Assembly: GCA_029203145.1 (NCBI GenBank) | Contig: CP119309.1 | Coordinates: 560,501-624,500, forward strand | Length of the DNA stretch: 64,000 nucleotides | From: Candidatus Brevundimonas phytovorans | Lineage (GTDB): Bacteria; Pseudomonadota; Alphaproteobacteria; Caulobacterales; Caulobacteraceae | Direction of reading: 5' to 3' | Part shown: positions 50,788-60,732 of the stretch, one piece after another | Layout of the letters: each line of letters opens with the position of its first letter | Numbering within the stretch: the first letter of the stretch is position 1 | Notes under the pieces: model-generated | Databases searched by the model: none | What the model saw: only the letters and a program-made list of their open reading frames with translations | What the model was told of the DNA's origin: nothing | Program-made: the position numbers and the translations under genes

Positions 50788-50816
50788 CCTCAGGCCGCTT
50801 GAACAGCGGCCTGAGG
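50788..50816. terminator. Perfect 12-bp hairpin shared by convergent genes
   Basis: CCTCAGGCCGCT (50788-50799), loop TGAAC, AGCGGCCTGAGG (50805-50816). It lies 11 bp after the plus-strand small gene and includes the stop and last codons of the opposing hybrid kinase. No clear T run on either strand. Confidence 0.6.
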
Positions 50817-53078
50817 CGCGTCCGTTGTCAGCTCCTGCACCATGGCCAGCAGGGCCTCGACGCTGAACGGCTTGGCCAGATGGCGGTCGGCCCCCGCCTC
50901 AATGCCCGCCGCGATGTGCTCGGGCAGGGCGTTGGCGGTCAGCATGACGATCGGGGTGCGCGGCGCCCCCATGGCCACCTCGTGCAGGCGAATCTCGCGG
51001 GTCGCGGTCAGCCCGTCCATGACCGGCATCTGCATGTCCATCAGCACCAGATCAAAGGGCGCGGCGCGACAAGCCTCGACCGCCTGGGCCCCGTCCTCGA
51101 CCGAGACCAGATCGACCGCTTCCTGATCCAGGATCAGTTCGACCACGCGGCGGTTGGTGGGATGGTCGTCGGCGACCAGGATGCGCAGGCGGCGGGTCTG
51201 CTCGGTGAAGGCCGAGGCCTCCGAGGCGACAAGGGTAGGCGTTGGCGCGGCCGGAGCCTGGGCGGGGCGCTGGGGCAGGGTCAGGATGAAGGCGGCCCCG
51301 CCGCCGGGCTCGCTCTCGCAGCCCAGTCCGCCGCCCATCATGGCCGCCAGTTCCCGGCTGATGGCCAGACCCAGTCCGGAACCGCCAAAGCGGCGCGTTA
51401 TGTCGCCATCCGCCTGCTCGAAGCGGCTGAACAGGCGGTCGCGCGTCTCGGCGTCAAAACCGATGCCGGTGTCCTGCACCACAAAGCGCAGGCCCTGCGG
51501 TCCGGCGTCGACCGTCAGGCTGACAAAGCCAGCGCCGGTGAACTTGACGGCATTGGAGACCAGGTTGGTCAGGATCTGCTTCAGGCGCACCGCGTCGCCG
51601 TGCATCCAGATGCGGGCCTCGGGCGCGACCTCGACGAAGAACTGCAGGCCCTTGTCGCGTGCAGCGGCGGCGTAGAGCTGGGCGGCCTCTTCGACCGCGC
51701 GAGCCAGATCATAGGGTTCGTCGCCCAGTTCCAGTCGGCCGGATTCAACGCGGGCCAGGTCCAGAATGTCGCTGAGCAGGGTCTGCAAGGTGCGGCTTGA
51801 CGAATGGATCAGGTCCAGCATCTCGCGCTGCTGCGCGTCCAGATCTGTGCGGGCCAGGGCCTGGGCCACGCCGATGACGCCGTTCAGGGGCGTGCGGATC
51901 TCATGGCTCATATTGGCCAGGAACTGGCTCTTGGCGCGGTTGGCGGCGTCGGCGGCGTCGCGCGCTTCGGCCAGAGCCTGGGCGTCGCGCTTCAGGTCGG
52001 TGATGTCCGAGCAGACGGTGACGGTGCCCTTTTCGGCGGTGCGGCGATCCTGAACTCGCAGCCAGCGGTCGCCGACGTTCTGCTCCATCGCGCCTTGAGG
52101 GCGACGGCGGTTGGCCATGCGCTCGGCGATCCAGGCCTGCTCGCGGCCCTCGGCGCAGGGGTAGATGCCGGCCTTGAGGCCCGCCTCCAGAATTTCGCGA
52201 AAACTCACGCCGACCTTGAGGACCGCCGCCACCTCGGGATTCACATCGGCGTAGCGCTGGTTCCAGATCGCCAGCCGGTCGTCGGCGTCATAGAAGCCCA
52301 GACCGTCGGGCATGGCCTCGATGGCTTCGCGCAGTTGGCCGAGCGCGCTGTGTCGCGACCACCAGACCATGCCGGTCAGGAAGGCGGCGATGATGGCCAA
52401 AAGACCCACGCTGGCGCCGATCCAAAGGGTCAGTGTGGTTTCCGCCGCGGCGGCGACGGGCAGGAGCACGCCCGGCGTGGGCGTGACGATCACCGCGCTC
52501 ATGGCCACGAAATGCAGCCAGCAGACGCCCAGCGCCCCGAGAATGGTGGCGACGATCACCCGTTTGGCGCCGGCGCGCCAGGGCAGAACGGCAATGGCGC
52601 TGACCAGCAGCATGCCGCCGATGACGGCGACCACGACCAGCGGCGCGTTCCACGACAGGGTGGCCCCGGACAGGCGCAGCCCGGCCATGCCCATGAAATG
52701 CATGGCGGCGACGCCGAGGCCGCAGGTCAGGGCGGCGACCACGCGGCTTACGCGCCCCGCCTCGGCCAGGGCCAGATGCATGGCGACGTAGAAGGCCACG
52801 ACAACGACGGCGAGCGAGACAGCGGTGTCGCCGATGTCGTAGCGGACCGGCGCGCCGATGTCGTAGGCCTTCATGGCGATGAAGTGGGTGCTCCACACGC
52901 CCAGCCCGGCGACCAGGGGCGCGGCGACCAGATAGACGCGGCGCGAGCGTCGGGCCACGTTGCGGGCTCGGTCGAACAGGGACAGGGCGACCACAAGGCT
53001 GAAGATGGAGACAAGCAGGGCGAACGGCAGAATTCGCCAGTCGTGTTGCTGAACCAGGCAGTTCAGGATCGTATTCAC
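50790..53078 (-). CDS. MHYT-domain hybrid sensor histidine kinase
   Basis: A 762-residue membrane kinase. Seven or so N-terminal helices contain three MHYT-like repeats (GVWSTHFIAMKAY, VAAMHFMGMAGL, CWLHFVAMSAV), a putative copper, oxygen or CO/NO-sensing domain. Then a PAS-like segment (AIEAMPDGLGFYDADDRLAI), HisKA with FLANMSHEIRTPLNGVIGVA, HATPase (NLVSNAVKFTGAGFV, GSGLGLAISRELAAMMGG) and a C-terminal receiver (DLVLMDMQMPVMDGLTATRE). The stop codon lies in the hairpin described separately. Its phosphotransfer partner is unknown. Confidence 0.93.
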   Translation of the reverse strand: MNTILNCLVQQHDWRILPFALLVSIFSLVVALSLFDRARNVARRSRRVYLVAAPLVAGLGVWSTHFIAMKAYDIGAPVRYDIGDTAVSLAVVVVAFYVAMHLALAEAGRVSRVVAALTCGLGVAAMHFMGMAGLRLSGATLSWNAPLVVVAVIGGMLLVSAIAVLPWRAGAKRVIVATILGALGVCWLHFVAMSAVIVTPTPGVLLPVAAAAETTLTLWIGASVGLLAIIAAFLTGMVWWSRHSALGQLREAIEAMPDGLGFYDADDRLAIWNQRYADVNPEVAAVLKVGVSFREILEAGLKAGIYPCAEGREQAWIAERMANRRRPQGAMEQNVGDRWLRVQDRRTAEKGTVTVCSDITDLKRDAQALAEARDAADAANRAKSQFLANMSHEIRTPLNGVIGVAQALARTDLDAQQREMLDLIHSSSRTLQTLLSDILDLARVESGRLELGDEPYDLARAVEEAAQLYAAAARDKGLQFFVEVAPEARIWMHGDAVRLKQILTNLVSNAVKFTGAGFVSLTVDAGPQGLRFVVQDTGIGFDAETRDRLFSRFEQADGDITRRFGGSGLGLAISRELAAMMGGGLGCESEPGGGAAFILTLPQRPAQAPAAPTPTLVASEASAFTEQTRRLRILVADDHPTNRRVVELILDQEAVDLVSVEDGAQAVEACRAAPFDLVLMDMQMPVMDGLTATREIRLHEVAMGAPRTPIVMLTANALPEHIAAGIEAGADRHLAKPFSVEALLAMVQELTTDAPQAAVQAA

Positions 53079-53224
53079 TTCACCAGCCCCTCCAACCTCC
53101 GAAAAGACTGCCGCAAATCGGTGAACAAACTACGCTATGCGCGAGAATCTCCGCCGACGGGGCGCCTTTCGAGTCGCGACCAGTCTAGGGCCATTCGCTG
53201 AATAATGAGATAACGTCGATCTTC

Positions 53225-54646
53225 ATGCCGTATGAGCATTCGCCATCGCCGGTCGCCCCCACCGCCTCGTCCCGGCTCTGGACCGCGGGCGCCAGCGGCG
53301 GCGTGGCCATTCTGGTCATGGCGGTCTTGGCGGTGATGAAGCCTGAACTGGCGGGCTGGCTGGCGGCGGGGGCCGTGGCCGTGGCGGCGGCGACCTGGCT
53401 GGTCAACCGGCGGCCCCAGCCCTTGGTCAGCATCAATGAGCTGGACGGCGGCGGCCCGGTCGACCTGGTGCCGGACGGGGCCCTGCTGGCCGATGTGTTC
53501 GAGGCCCTGGCCGATCCCATCCTGATCATCAGCGGAGGCGAGGCGGACGACATCGCCGGGCGTCGCATCGCCTTGGCCAACGCCGCCGCGCGCGATCTGT
53601 TTCGCCTGACCGGCACGGGGACCGGACTGCTGGTCTCGGTGATCCGCGATCCCAAGGTGCTGGAAGCGGTGGACGAAGCCCTGTTCGGCGCCTTCAGCAG
53701 CACGGTCGACTATGTCGGCGGCGGGGCGCAGGAACGGCACTGGCGGGCATTCATAAAGCCGCTGCCGGAACGGGACGCGCATCTGTGGGGCGCCGGGGCG
53801 CTGGCCCTGCTGGCCCTGCGCGACGAGACCGATGCCCGCCGCATGGAGATGATGCGCGTCGACTTTCTGGCTAACGCCAGCCACGAATTGCGCACGCCCC
53901 TGGCCTCGCTGTCGGGCTTCATCGAGACACTGAAGGGGCACGCCAAGGACGATCCCAAGGCGCGTGACAAATTCCTCGACATCATGGCCATCCAGGCCGA
54001 CCGCATGGGGCGGCTGGTCGCCGACCTGCTGTCGCTGAGCCGGATCGAGTTGAACGAGCATATCGCGCCGCAGGGCCGGGTCGATCTGGCGCGGGCGGCC
54101 TCGGACGTCGTCGACGCGGTCAGCGTCATCTCGCGCGAGCGCGGCGTGACCATCAAGGCGGACCTGGGGCAGGGCGGGGCGACCGTAGCCGGCGACCGCG
54201 ACGAGATTGTTCAGGTGATCCAGAACCTGATCGACAACGCTCTGAAATATTCCAGCAACGGCGGGGTGGTCGAGCTGTCCATTGACCGCGACCGCACCCT
54301 GGGCGAGGCCATGGCGGCCCGGATGCCCGAAGGCACGCGCCTGTCGCTGGCCACGCCCGACCGCGAGGCAGGCCAGAGGTATGCGGTCGTCACCGTGCGC
54401 GATCACGGCCCCGGCATGGCGCGCGAACACCTGCCGCGTCTGACCGAGCGATTCTATCGTGTCGAGGGCCAGAAAAGCGGCGAGCGTCAGGGCACGGGCC
54501 TGGGCCTAGCCATTGTACGCCACATCATCATCCGTCACCGAGGCGGCCTGAGCGTGGACAGCGCCTTGGGGCAGGGGGCGATCTTCGCCGCCTGCTTCCC
54601 GCTTGCCCCGGCACGCGACGTGGCCGAGGCCGAGGCGACGACGTGA
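53225..54646 (+). CDS. phoR: Phosphate regulon sensor kinase PhoR
   Basis: A 473-residue membrane histidine kinase: two N-terminal helices (GGVAILVMAVLAVMKPELAG, WLAAGAVAVAAATWLV), a PAS domain (about 85-190), HisKA with VDFLANASHELRTPLASLSG, and HATPase (NLIDNALKYSSNGGVVELSI, GTGLGLAIVRHIIIRHRGGL). It heads the phoR-pstCAB-phoU-phoB cluster, as expected for the kinase that phosphorylates PhoB when external phosphate is low and is repressed through PstSCAB-PhoU. The ATG at 53225 starts MPYEHSPSP. Confidence 0.94.
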   Translation: MPYEHSPSPVAPTASSRLWTAGASGGVAILVMAVLAVMKPELAGWLAAGAVAVAAATWLVNRRPQPLVSINELDGGGPVDLVPDGALLADVFEALADPILIISGGEADDIAGRRIALANAAARDLFRLTGTGTGLLVSVIRDPKVLEAVDEALFGAFSSTVDYVGGGAQERHWRAFIKPLPERDAHLWGAGALALLALRDETDARRMEMMRVDFLANASHELRTPLASLSGFIETLKGHAKDDPKARDKFLDIMAIQADRMGRLVADLLSLSRIELNEHIAPQGRVDLARAASDVVDAVSVISRERGVTIKADLGQGGATVAGDRDEIVQVIQNLIDNALKYSSNGGVVELSIDRDRTLGEAMAARMPEGTRLSLATPDREAGQRYAVVTVRDHGPGMAREHLPRLTERFYRVEGQKSGERQGTGLGLAIVRHIIIRHRGGLSVDSALGQGAIFAACFPLAPARDVAEAEATT

Positions 54647-54670
54647 AGCCTGCGACATGAAGGATGGGCG

Positions 54671-54699
54671 CCGTAACAGAACTGTCACGCGCCCGTCTT
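54671..54699 (+). promoter_or_regulatory. Pho box upstream of pstC
   Basis: Three 7-mers spaced by 4 bases, CCGTAAC-AGAA-CTGTCAC-GCGC-CCGTCTT, match the PhoB-binding direct-repeat pattern (consensus CTGTCAT with 4-bp spacers). It ends 84 bp before the pstC start, just after phoR. Confidence 0.75.
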
Positions 54700-54783
54700 A
54701 ATCCGCTCGCCAATCGCGGGCAGTTTCCCGGCCGAAACGCGCCGGACCCGGCACGTTAATGATTCACGCGTGCACGGACCCGG

Positions 54784-56214
54784 ATGATCTGGATTTTCCT
54801 GTTACTGCTGATCGCCTTCTCCGGGCTCGCCTATCTGGGCGGGCGTCGGCTGGCGACGCGTCGCGCTACGGGCGTCAGGGCGCACTCGCGTCCGGGTCAG
54901 CACGGCCTCTATGCCCTGATCTGGGTCGGCATGCCGGCTCTGATCGTGCTGATCGCCGCCTCGATTTTCTCGGCCCCGCTGGAGCGCCAGATGCTGGCGG
55001 CCGGCGCGCCCGACAGCGTCACTCAACTGGAGCCCTTCCGTCGCGAGGCCTTCTTCTCGGACGCGCGACGTATCGGCGACGGGCTTGAGGCCCAGCAGAT
55101 CTGGCCCGCTCCCTATGCCGAGGAACTGCCGGCCGAGGGCCGTCGCGCACACCGTATCTCTTCGACCCTGAGTTGGGGCGGCGGCGTCGCGGCCCTGCTC
55201 GCGGCCATTCTGGGCGGAGTCTTCGTCTTCGTTCGCATTCGCCCTGACCTGCGCGCCCGTAATCGGGTGGAGGGCTGGATCAGCATCCTGCTCTTCGCCT
55301 GTTCGGTCGTGGCGGTGCTGACGACCCTGGGCATCATCTTCTCGCTGGTGTGGGACAGCCTGCGATTCTTCAACTCGGTGCCCGTTACGGAATTCCTGTT
55401 CGGGACCAAGTGGAGCCCGCAGATGGCGATCCGCGCCGACCAGATCGGCTCGTCGGGCGCCTTCGGAGCCGTGCCGCTGTTCGCGGGCACCTTCCTGATC
55501 ATGATGATCGCCATGATGGTGGCGGGACCGATCGGCCTGTTCTCAGCCATCTATCTGTCGGAATACGCCGGTCGACGCACCCGCGCGGTGGTCAAGCCCC
55601 TGCTTGAGGTTCTGGCGGGCGTGCCGACTGTGGTTTACGGCTTCTTCGCCGCCCTGACCGTCGGGCCGGCCTTCCGCGTCTTCTTCAATACGATTGGCGG
55701 CTGGCTGGTTGGCGGGCCGTTGGACGGCATGGGGCAATACCTGCTGCTGGTGCAGAATCAGATGGCCCTGGTGGCCGGGGCCGTCATGGGGATCATGCTG
55801 ATCCCCTTCGTCAGCTCCCTGTCCGACGACATCATGAACGCCGTGCCGCAGTCGCTGCGCGACGGTTCCTACGCCATGGGCGCGACCAAGTCCGAGACGG
55901 TCAAGCGGGTGCTTCTGCCCGCCGCCCTGCCGGGCATCGCCGGGGCCTTCTTGCTGGCCGTGTCGCGCGCCATCGGCGAGACCATGATCGTGACCATGGC
56001 CGCCGGTCTGGCCGCCAAGCTGACCTTGAACCCGCTGGACACGGTGACGACCGTCACCGTGCAGATCGTCACCCTGCTGACCGGGGACCAGGAGTTCAAC
56101 AGCCCCAAGACCCTGGCCGCATTCGGTCTGGGCCTGACCCTGTTCGTGGTCACCCTGCTGCTCAACATCGTCGCCATGCGTATCGTGCAAGCCTATCGGG
56201 AACAGTATGACTGA
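54784..56214 (+). CDS. pstC: Phosphate ABC transporter permease PstC
   Basis: A 476-residue inner-membrane permease. An N-terminal extension of about 150 residues with two helices precedes the six-helix permease core (residues 200-470), seen in LFAGTFLIMMIAMMVAGPIG, EVLAGVPTVVYGFFAALTVG and the EAA-loop VPQSLRDGSYAMGATKSETV. Such extended PstC is typical of alphaproteobacteria. Overlaps pstA by 8 bases. With PstA, PstB and PstS (absent here) it imports phosphate. Confidence 0.95.
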   Translation: MIWIFLLLLIAFSGLAYLGGRRLATRRATGVRAHSRPGQHGLYALIWVGMPALIVLIAASIFSAPLERQMLAAGAPDSVTQLEPFRREAFFSDARRIGDGLEAQQIWPAPYAEELPAEGRRAHRISSTLSWGGGVAALLAAILGGVFVFVRIRPDLRARNRVEGWISILLFACSVVAVLTTLGIIFSLVWDSLRFFNSVPVTEFLFGTKWSPQMAIRADQIGSSGAFGAVPLFAGTFLIMMIAMMVAGPIGLFSAIYLSEYAGRRTRAVVKPLLEVLAGVPTVVYGFFAALTVGPAFRVFFNTIGGWLVGGPLDGMGQYLLLVQNQMALVAGAVMGIMLIPFVSSLSDDIMNAVPQSLRDGSYAMGATKSETVKRVLLPAALPGIAGAFLLAVSRAIGETMIVTMAAGLAAKLTLNPLDTVTTVTVQIVTLLTGDQEFNSPKTLAAFGLGLTLFVVTLLLNIVAMRIVQAYREQYD

Positions 56215-57517
56215 CGCCGCCCAAACCCCGGTGGGGCAGAACCCGAGCGCCGTCAGCCCGCGCACCCAGCGCCTGCAGGCCCGTCTGCGCGGGCGCTATG
56301 CGCGCGAGACCCGCTTCAAGTGGTATGGCCGCGCGGCCATCGGCTTCGCCCTGGTCTTCCTGGTGATCCTGCTGGGCAGCATCATCATGCAGGGTCGCAC
56401 TGCCTTCTACAGCCACAGCGTCACCCTGCCCGTCTATATGGACGCGTCACGGATCGACCGCGGCTATCCGCAGGGCGCGAACTTCGAGCAGATCGTCGCC
56501 GAGCAGCAACTGCACCGCCTTGGCGTCCAGGACGACGCCCAGGGCTCCAAGGCCGCAGCCATGAAGGCCCTGTTCTCGTCGGAGCTGAAGTTCCAGGCGG
56601 CGGGCATGATCGCGCGCCAGCCCAGTCTGCTGGGCCAGACCGTGCCGGTCACGGCGCCCCTGTCCGACAACGCCGACCTTTATCTGAAGGGCGAGATTTC
56701 CCAGGCCACGCCCGAGGACCAGCGCCGCATCAGCAATGAGCAGATGGCCTGGCTGGACCGGATGAAGGCGTCGGGCGCCGTGCGCGCCCACTTCAACACC
56801 GCCCTGTTCACCAAGGGGGATTCAACCCAGCCCGAGCTGGCGGGCCTGCTGGGCGCCGTGGTCGGTTCGGCCCTGATGCTGCTGGTCACGGCCCTGATCG
56901 CCATTCCGGTCGGCGTCGGCGCCGCCGTCTGGCTGGAAGAATATTCGCCGCGCAATCGCCTGACCGCGATCATCGAGGTCAACATCAACAACCTCGCCGC
57001 CGTGCCGTCGATCGTTTACGGCCTGCTGGGTCTGGCTCTGTTCATCAACTTCATGCACCTGCCGCGCGCCAGTCCGCTGGTCGGCGGTCTGGTCCTGGCC
57101 CTGATGGCCCTGCCGACGGTGATCATCGCCACGCGCTCGTCGCTGAAAGCCGTGCCGCCGTCGATCCGCGAAGCCGCCCTGGCCATGGGCGCCAGCCGCA
57201 CCCAGACCGTGTTCGGCCACGTCCTGCCCCTGGCCATGCCGGGCGTCATGACCGGCTCGATCATCGCCATGGCCCATGCGCTGGGCGAGACGGCGCCCCT
57301 GCTGCTGATCGGCATGATCAGCTTCGTCCCCGGCGTGCCCCACGCCATCGACGAGCCGGTCGGCGCCCTGCCTTCGCTGATCTACATCTGGGAGAACGCG
57401 TCGGAGCGCGCGTTCCACGAGCGGACCGCCGCCGCCATCCTTGTGCTCCTCGCCTTCATGATCGTCATGAACGCCGCCGCGATCCTGCTGCGTCGGCGGT
57501 TCGAACGCCGGTGGTAG
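56207..57517 (+). CDS. pstA: Phosphate ABC transporter permease PstA
   Basis: A 436-residue permease. The N-terminal 210 residues include one helix (AIGFALVFLVILLGSIIMQG) and a long extracytoplasmic DUF3333-like domain (DNADLYLKGEISQATPEDQR); the permease core follows with LLGAVVGSALMLLVTALIAI, NNLAAVPSIVYGLLGLALFI and the EAA segment REAALAMGASRTQTVFGHVL. Overlap of 8 bp with pstC and 4 bp from pstB show one operon. Confidence 0.95.
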   Translation: MTDAAQTPVGQNPSAVSPRTQRLQARLRGRYARETRFKWYGRAAIGFALVFLVILLGSIIMQGRTAFYSHSVTLPVYMDASRIDRGYPQGANFEQIVAEQQLHRLGVQDDAQGSKAAAMKALFSSELKFQAAGMIARQPSLLGQTVPVTAPLSDNADLYLKGEISQATPEDQRRISNEQMAWLDRMKASGAVRAHFNTALFTKGDSTQPELAGLLGAVVGSALMLLVTALIAIPVGVGAAVWLEEYSPRNRLTAIIEVNINNLAAVPSIVYGLLGLALFINFMHLPRASPLVGGLVLALMALPTVIIATRSSLKAVPPSIREAALAMGASRTQTVFGHVLPLAMPGVMTGSIIAMAHALGETAPLLLIGMISFVPGVPHAIDEPVGALPSLIYIWENASERAFHERTAAAILVLLAFMIVMNAAAILLRRRFERRW

Positions 57518-57521
57518 TCCT

Positions 57522-58394
57522 ATGAAGTTCAACATTCTCCGCGCCCCCGAAGGCCAAGGCGGCGGTTCCGCCGTCGCCGAGCCGTCGATCCTGACGACCG
57601 CGCCTGTGGTCGGCGCTCATGCCTCGGCCCCGCTCGGCCCGATCAAGATCGCCGCGCGCGACGTCTCGGTCTTCTATGGCGACAAACAGGCCCTGTTCGA
57701 CGTCTCGCTGGACATCCCGGACAAGACCGTTACGGCCCTGATCGGCCCGTCGGGTTGCGGCAAGTCGACCTTCCTGCGGACCATGAACCGCATGAACGAC
57801 ACCATTCCGGGCTGCCGCGTCACCGGCCAGATCGAGATGGACGGCGGCGACATCAACGACCGCAAGATCGACCCCGTGCTGCTGCGCGCCCAGGTTGGCA
57901 TGGTGTTCCAGAAGCCCAACCCATTCCCCAAGACGATCTATGAAAACGTCGCTTATGGGCCGAAGATTCACGGCCTGGCCACGTCCAAGGGCGAGCTGGA
58001 CGACATCGTCCAGAAGGCCCTGAAGCGCGCCGGTCTGTGGGAAGAGGTCGCCGACCGTCTGCACTCGCCGGGCACCGGCCTGTCCGGCGGTCAGCAGCAG
58101 CGTCTGGTCATCGCCCGCGCCATCGCGGTCGAACCCGAAGTCATCCTGATGGACGAGCCATGCTCGGCGCTGGACCCGATCGCCACGGCCAAGATCGAGG
58201 AGCTGATCGACGAACTGCGTGAGCGCTACTGCATCGTCATCGTCACCCACTCGATGGCCCAGGCGGCCCGCGTGTCGCAGCGCACGGCCTTCTTCCACAT
58301 GGGCAAGCTGGTCGAGACCGGCGACACCGAAGAGATCTTCACCAATCCGCGCGAGCGCCGCACGCTCGACTACATCACCGGCCGCTTCGGCTGA
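57522..58394 (+). CDS. pstB: Phosphate ABC transporter ATPase PstB
   Basis: A 290-residue ATPase. Walker A GPSGCGKSTFLRTMNRMND, Q-loop MVFQKPNPFPKTIYENVAYG, signature GLSGGQQQRLVIARAI, Walker B ILMDEPCSALDPIATAKIEE, H-loop VTHSMAQAARVSQRTAFF. A poorly conserved 40-residue N-terminal extension precedes the domain. It energises phosphate uptake and, with PhoU, signals to PhoR. Confidence 0.97.
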   Translation: MKFNILRAPEGQGGGSAVAEPSILTTAPVVGAHASAPLGPIKIAARDVSVFYGDKQALFDVSLDIPDKTVTALIGPSGCGKSTFLRTMNRMNDTIPGCRVTGQIEMDGGDINDRKIDPVLLRAQVGMVFQKPNPFPKTIYENVAYGPKIHGLATSKGELDDIVQKALKRAGLWEEVADRLHSPGTGLSGGQQQRLVIARAIAVEPEVILMDEPCSALDPIATAKIEELIDELRERYCIVIVTHSMAQAARVSQRTAFFHMGKLVETGDTEEIFTNPRERRTLDYITGRFG

Positions 58395-58404
58395 GGACGC
58401 GACC

Positions 58405-59154
58405 ATGAACCAGCATACGGTCAAGGCTTACGGCGACGAACTGAACCAGCTGACGGCGGAAGTCGTCCGCATGGGCGGTCTGGCCGAGGCCCAGGTGGCG
58501 GACGCCATCGAATCCGTCGCCCGGCGCGACGTGGCCCTGGCCAAGGCGGTGGTCGATCGCGACAACCGCCTGGACGCCCTGCACCGCGACATCGAGAAGA
58601 AGTCCATCCGCCTGATCGCCCTGCGTCAGCCCGTGGCCTCGGACCTGCGCCGCACCCTGGGGGCCATGAAGCTGGCCTCCGATCTGGAACGCACCGGCGA
58701 CCTGGCCAAGAACATCGCCAAGCGGGCGCTGATCCTGGCCGAGGGCGAGCCGATGCAGGTGCTGACCCGCTCGATCGAGCGCATGGGCCGGCTGGTCTCG
58801 ACCCGCCTGCGCGACGTGCTGGACGCCTATACGGCCTCAGAGCTTGAACGCGCCCTGTCGGTGTGGAGCACCGATGACGAGGTGGACGAGCACTACAACG
58901 CCCTGTTCCGCGAGCTGCTGACCTACATGATGGGCGACCCGCGCACGATCACGGCCTGCACCCACCTGCTGTTCATGGCCAAGAACCTGGAGCGGATCGG
59001 CGACCACGCGACCAATATCGCCGAGACCGTCCACTATGAGATCACCGGCGAGGACATCCTGGGCGAACGGCCCAAGGCCGTCCCCGGCCCGGGCGAGGAA
59101 CAGACCTCCACGCCGCATATCTCGACCCCGCCGTCCGATCTGACGGACGATTGA
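58405..59154 (+). CDS. phoU: Phosphate signalling protein PhoU
   Basis: A 249-residue all-helical protein of two PhoU repeats: VVRMGGLAEAQVADAIESVA ... EKKSIRLIALRQPVASDLRR and KLASDLERTGDLAKNIAKRA, then ELLTYMMGDPRTITACTHLL and KNLERIGDHATNIAETVHYE with the D/E-x-x-R-x-x-D metal-binding motif. Starts at the ATG 58405 (MNQHTVKAYGDELN); a frame open from 58219 is the pstB shadow. Negative regulator of PhoR and of phosphate uptake. Confidence 0.96.
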   Translation: MNQHTVKAYGDELNQLTAEVVRMGGLAEAQVADAIESVARRDVALAKAVVDRDNRLDALHRDIEKKSIRLIALRQPVASDLRRTLGAMKLASDLERTGDLAKNIAKRALILAEGEPMQVLTRSIERMGRLVSTRLRDVLDAYTASELERALSVWSTDDEVDEHYNALFRELLTYMMGDPRTITACTHLLFMAKNLERIGDHATNIAETVHYEITGEDILGERPKAVPGPGEEQTSTPHISTPPSDLTDD

Positions 59155-59198
59155 CTTTACCTTCCTGCTGACGACTTCGACCGACCGGAGAGCCTGAC

Positions 59199-59888
<690 letters not shown>

Positions 59889-59897
59889 AACCGTGAA

Positions 59898-59926
59898 GCG
59901 CCGGCTCAGGCCGGCGCGTTAAATTT
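59898..59926 (+). terminator. Terminator of the phosphate operon
   Basis: A perfect 8-bp stem (GCGCCGGC / GCCGGCGC, loop TCAG) followed by GTTAAATTT begins 10 bp after the phoB stop. Confidence 0.7.
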
Positions 59927-59990
59927 CGGTCATCAGCATCCATGGCGACGGCGCACCGCCTCATGACGACAGGTCATGGGGAGAGGCGGA

Positions 59991-60709
59991 ATGCCGGATG
60001 CAGTCATAGTGATGTTGGGATGGGTCGGCGCCGTCGCCTTGGGCGGTTTGCTGGCGGCGCTCCTGATGAAGGGCCGCGTGCGGTGGGGCTGGCTGATCGC
60101 CGCCCTCGTGCTGATGGCGATCTACGACGCCGTGCTGACGCGTGGCTATGGACACATCCCCCTGTCGTTCGGTTCCTCGCACTGGAACTGGGAGGGCAAG
60201 GCGCTCGCCGTCCTGCTTTCATTGGCCGTGGCCAGCCTGCCTGTCATCGGTTGGAAGCGTGCGGGCCTGACGCTGAAGCAGGATCGCCGGGGTCTGCCCG
60301 GCGCCCTGATCCTGTGGGCCTGCTGGTCGTCCTGTTCCTTGGCCTGGCCGTCTATTTCCCAGGGCAGGGCTTCGACTTCGACAGTCTGGCCTTCCAACTG
60401 ACCATGCCGGGGCTGGACGAGGAGCTCTTTTATCGCGGCGTGCTGCTGCTGATGCTGAACGAGGTGTTCGGCAAGCCGGTGCGCATTCTGGGCGCATGGA
60501 TGGGGTGGGGGGCGGTGCTGTCGTCGCTGGCGTTCGGCCTGACCCATGCGCTGGGCTATGCCGACGGCGGCTTTACGTTCGAGCCGTTGCTGATGGCGAC
60601 GACGGGCGTGTCCGCCCTGCTGCTGGTCTGGCTGCGCGAGAAGACCGGCAGCGTCCTGCTGCCGATCCTCCTGCACAACTACGGCAATGCAATCTTCATG
60701 CTGGTCTAG
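59991..60709 (+). pseudogene. CPBP-family intramembrane protease gene with a frameshift
   Basis: The ATG at 59991 (MPDAVIVMLGWVGAVALG) has a GAGAGG ribosome site and runs in one frame to about 60314; the rest of a CPBP (Abi) protease continues in another frame to 60709. The second part has PGLDEELFYRGVLLLMLNEV (E-E-x-x-x-R), FGLTHALGYADGG and LLPILLHNYGNAIF, the three CPBP motifs. One extra G between 60314 and 60315 would join LPGALIL to VGLLVVLFLGLAVYFPGQ as a continuous protein of about 239 residues. Either a real one-base deletion, recent inactivation, or a sequencing error. CPBP proteases process prenylated or membrane substrates. Confidence 0.85.
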
Positions 60710-60732
60710 GGTCTGGCCCCCCCCTAGAGGGA

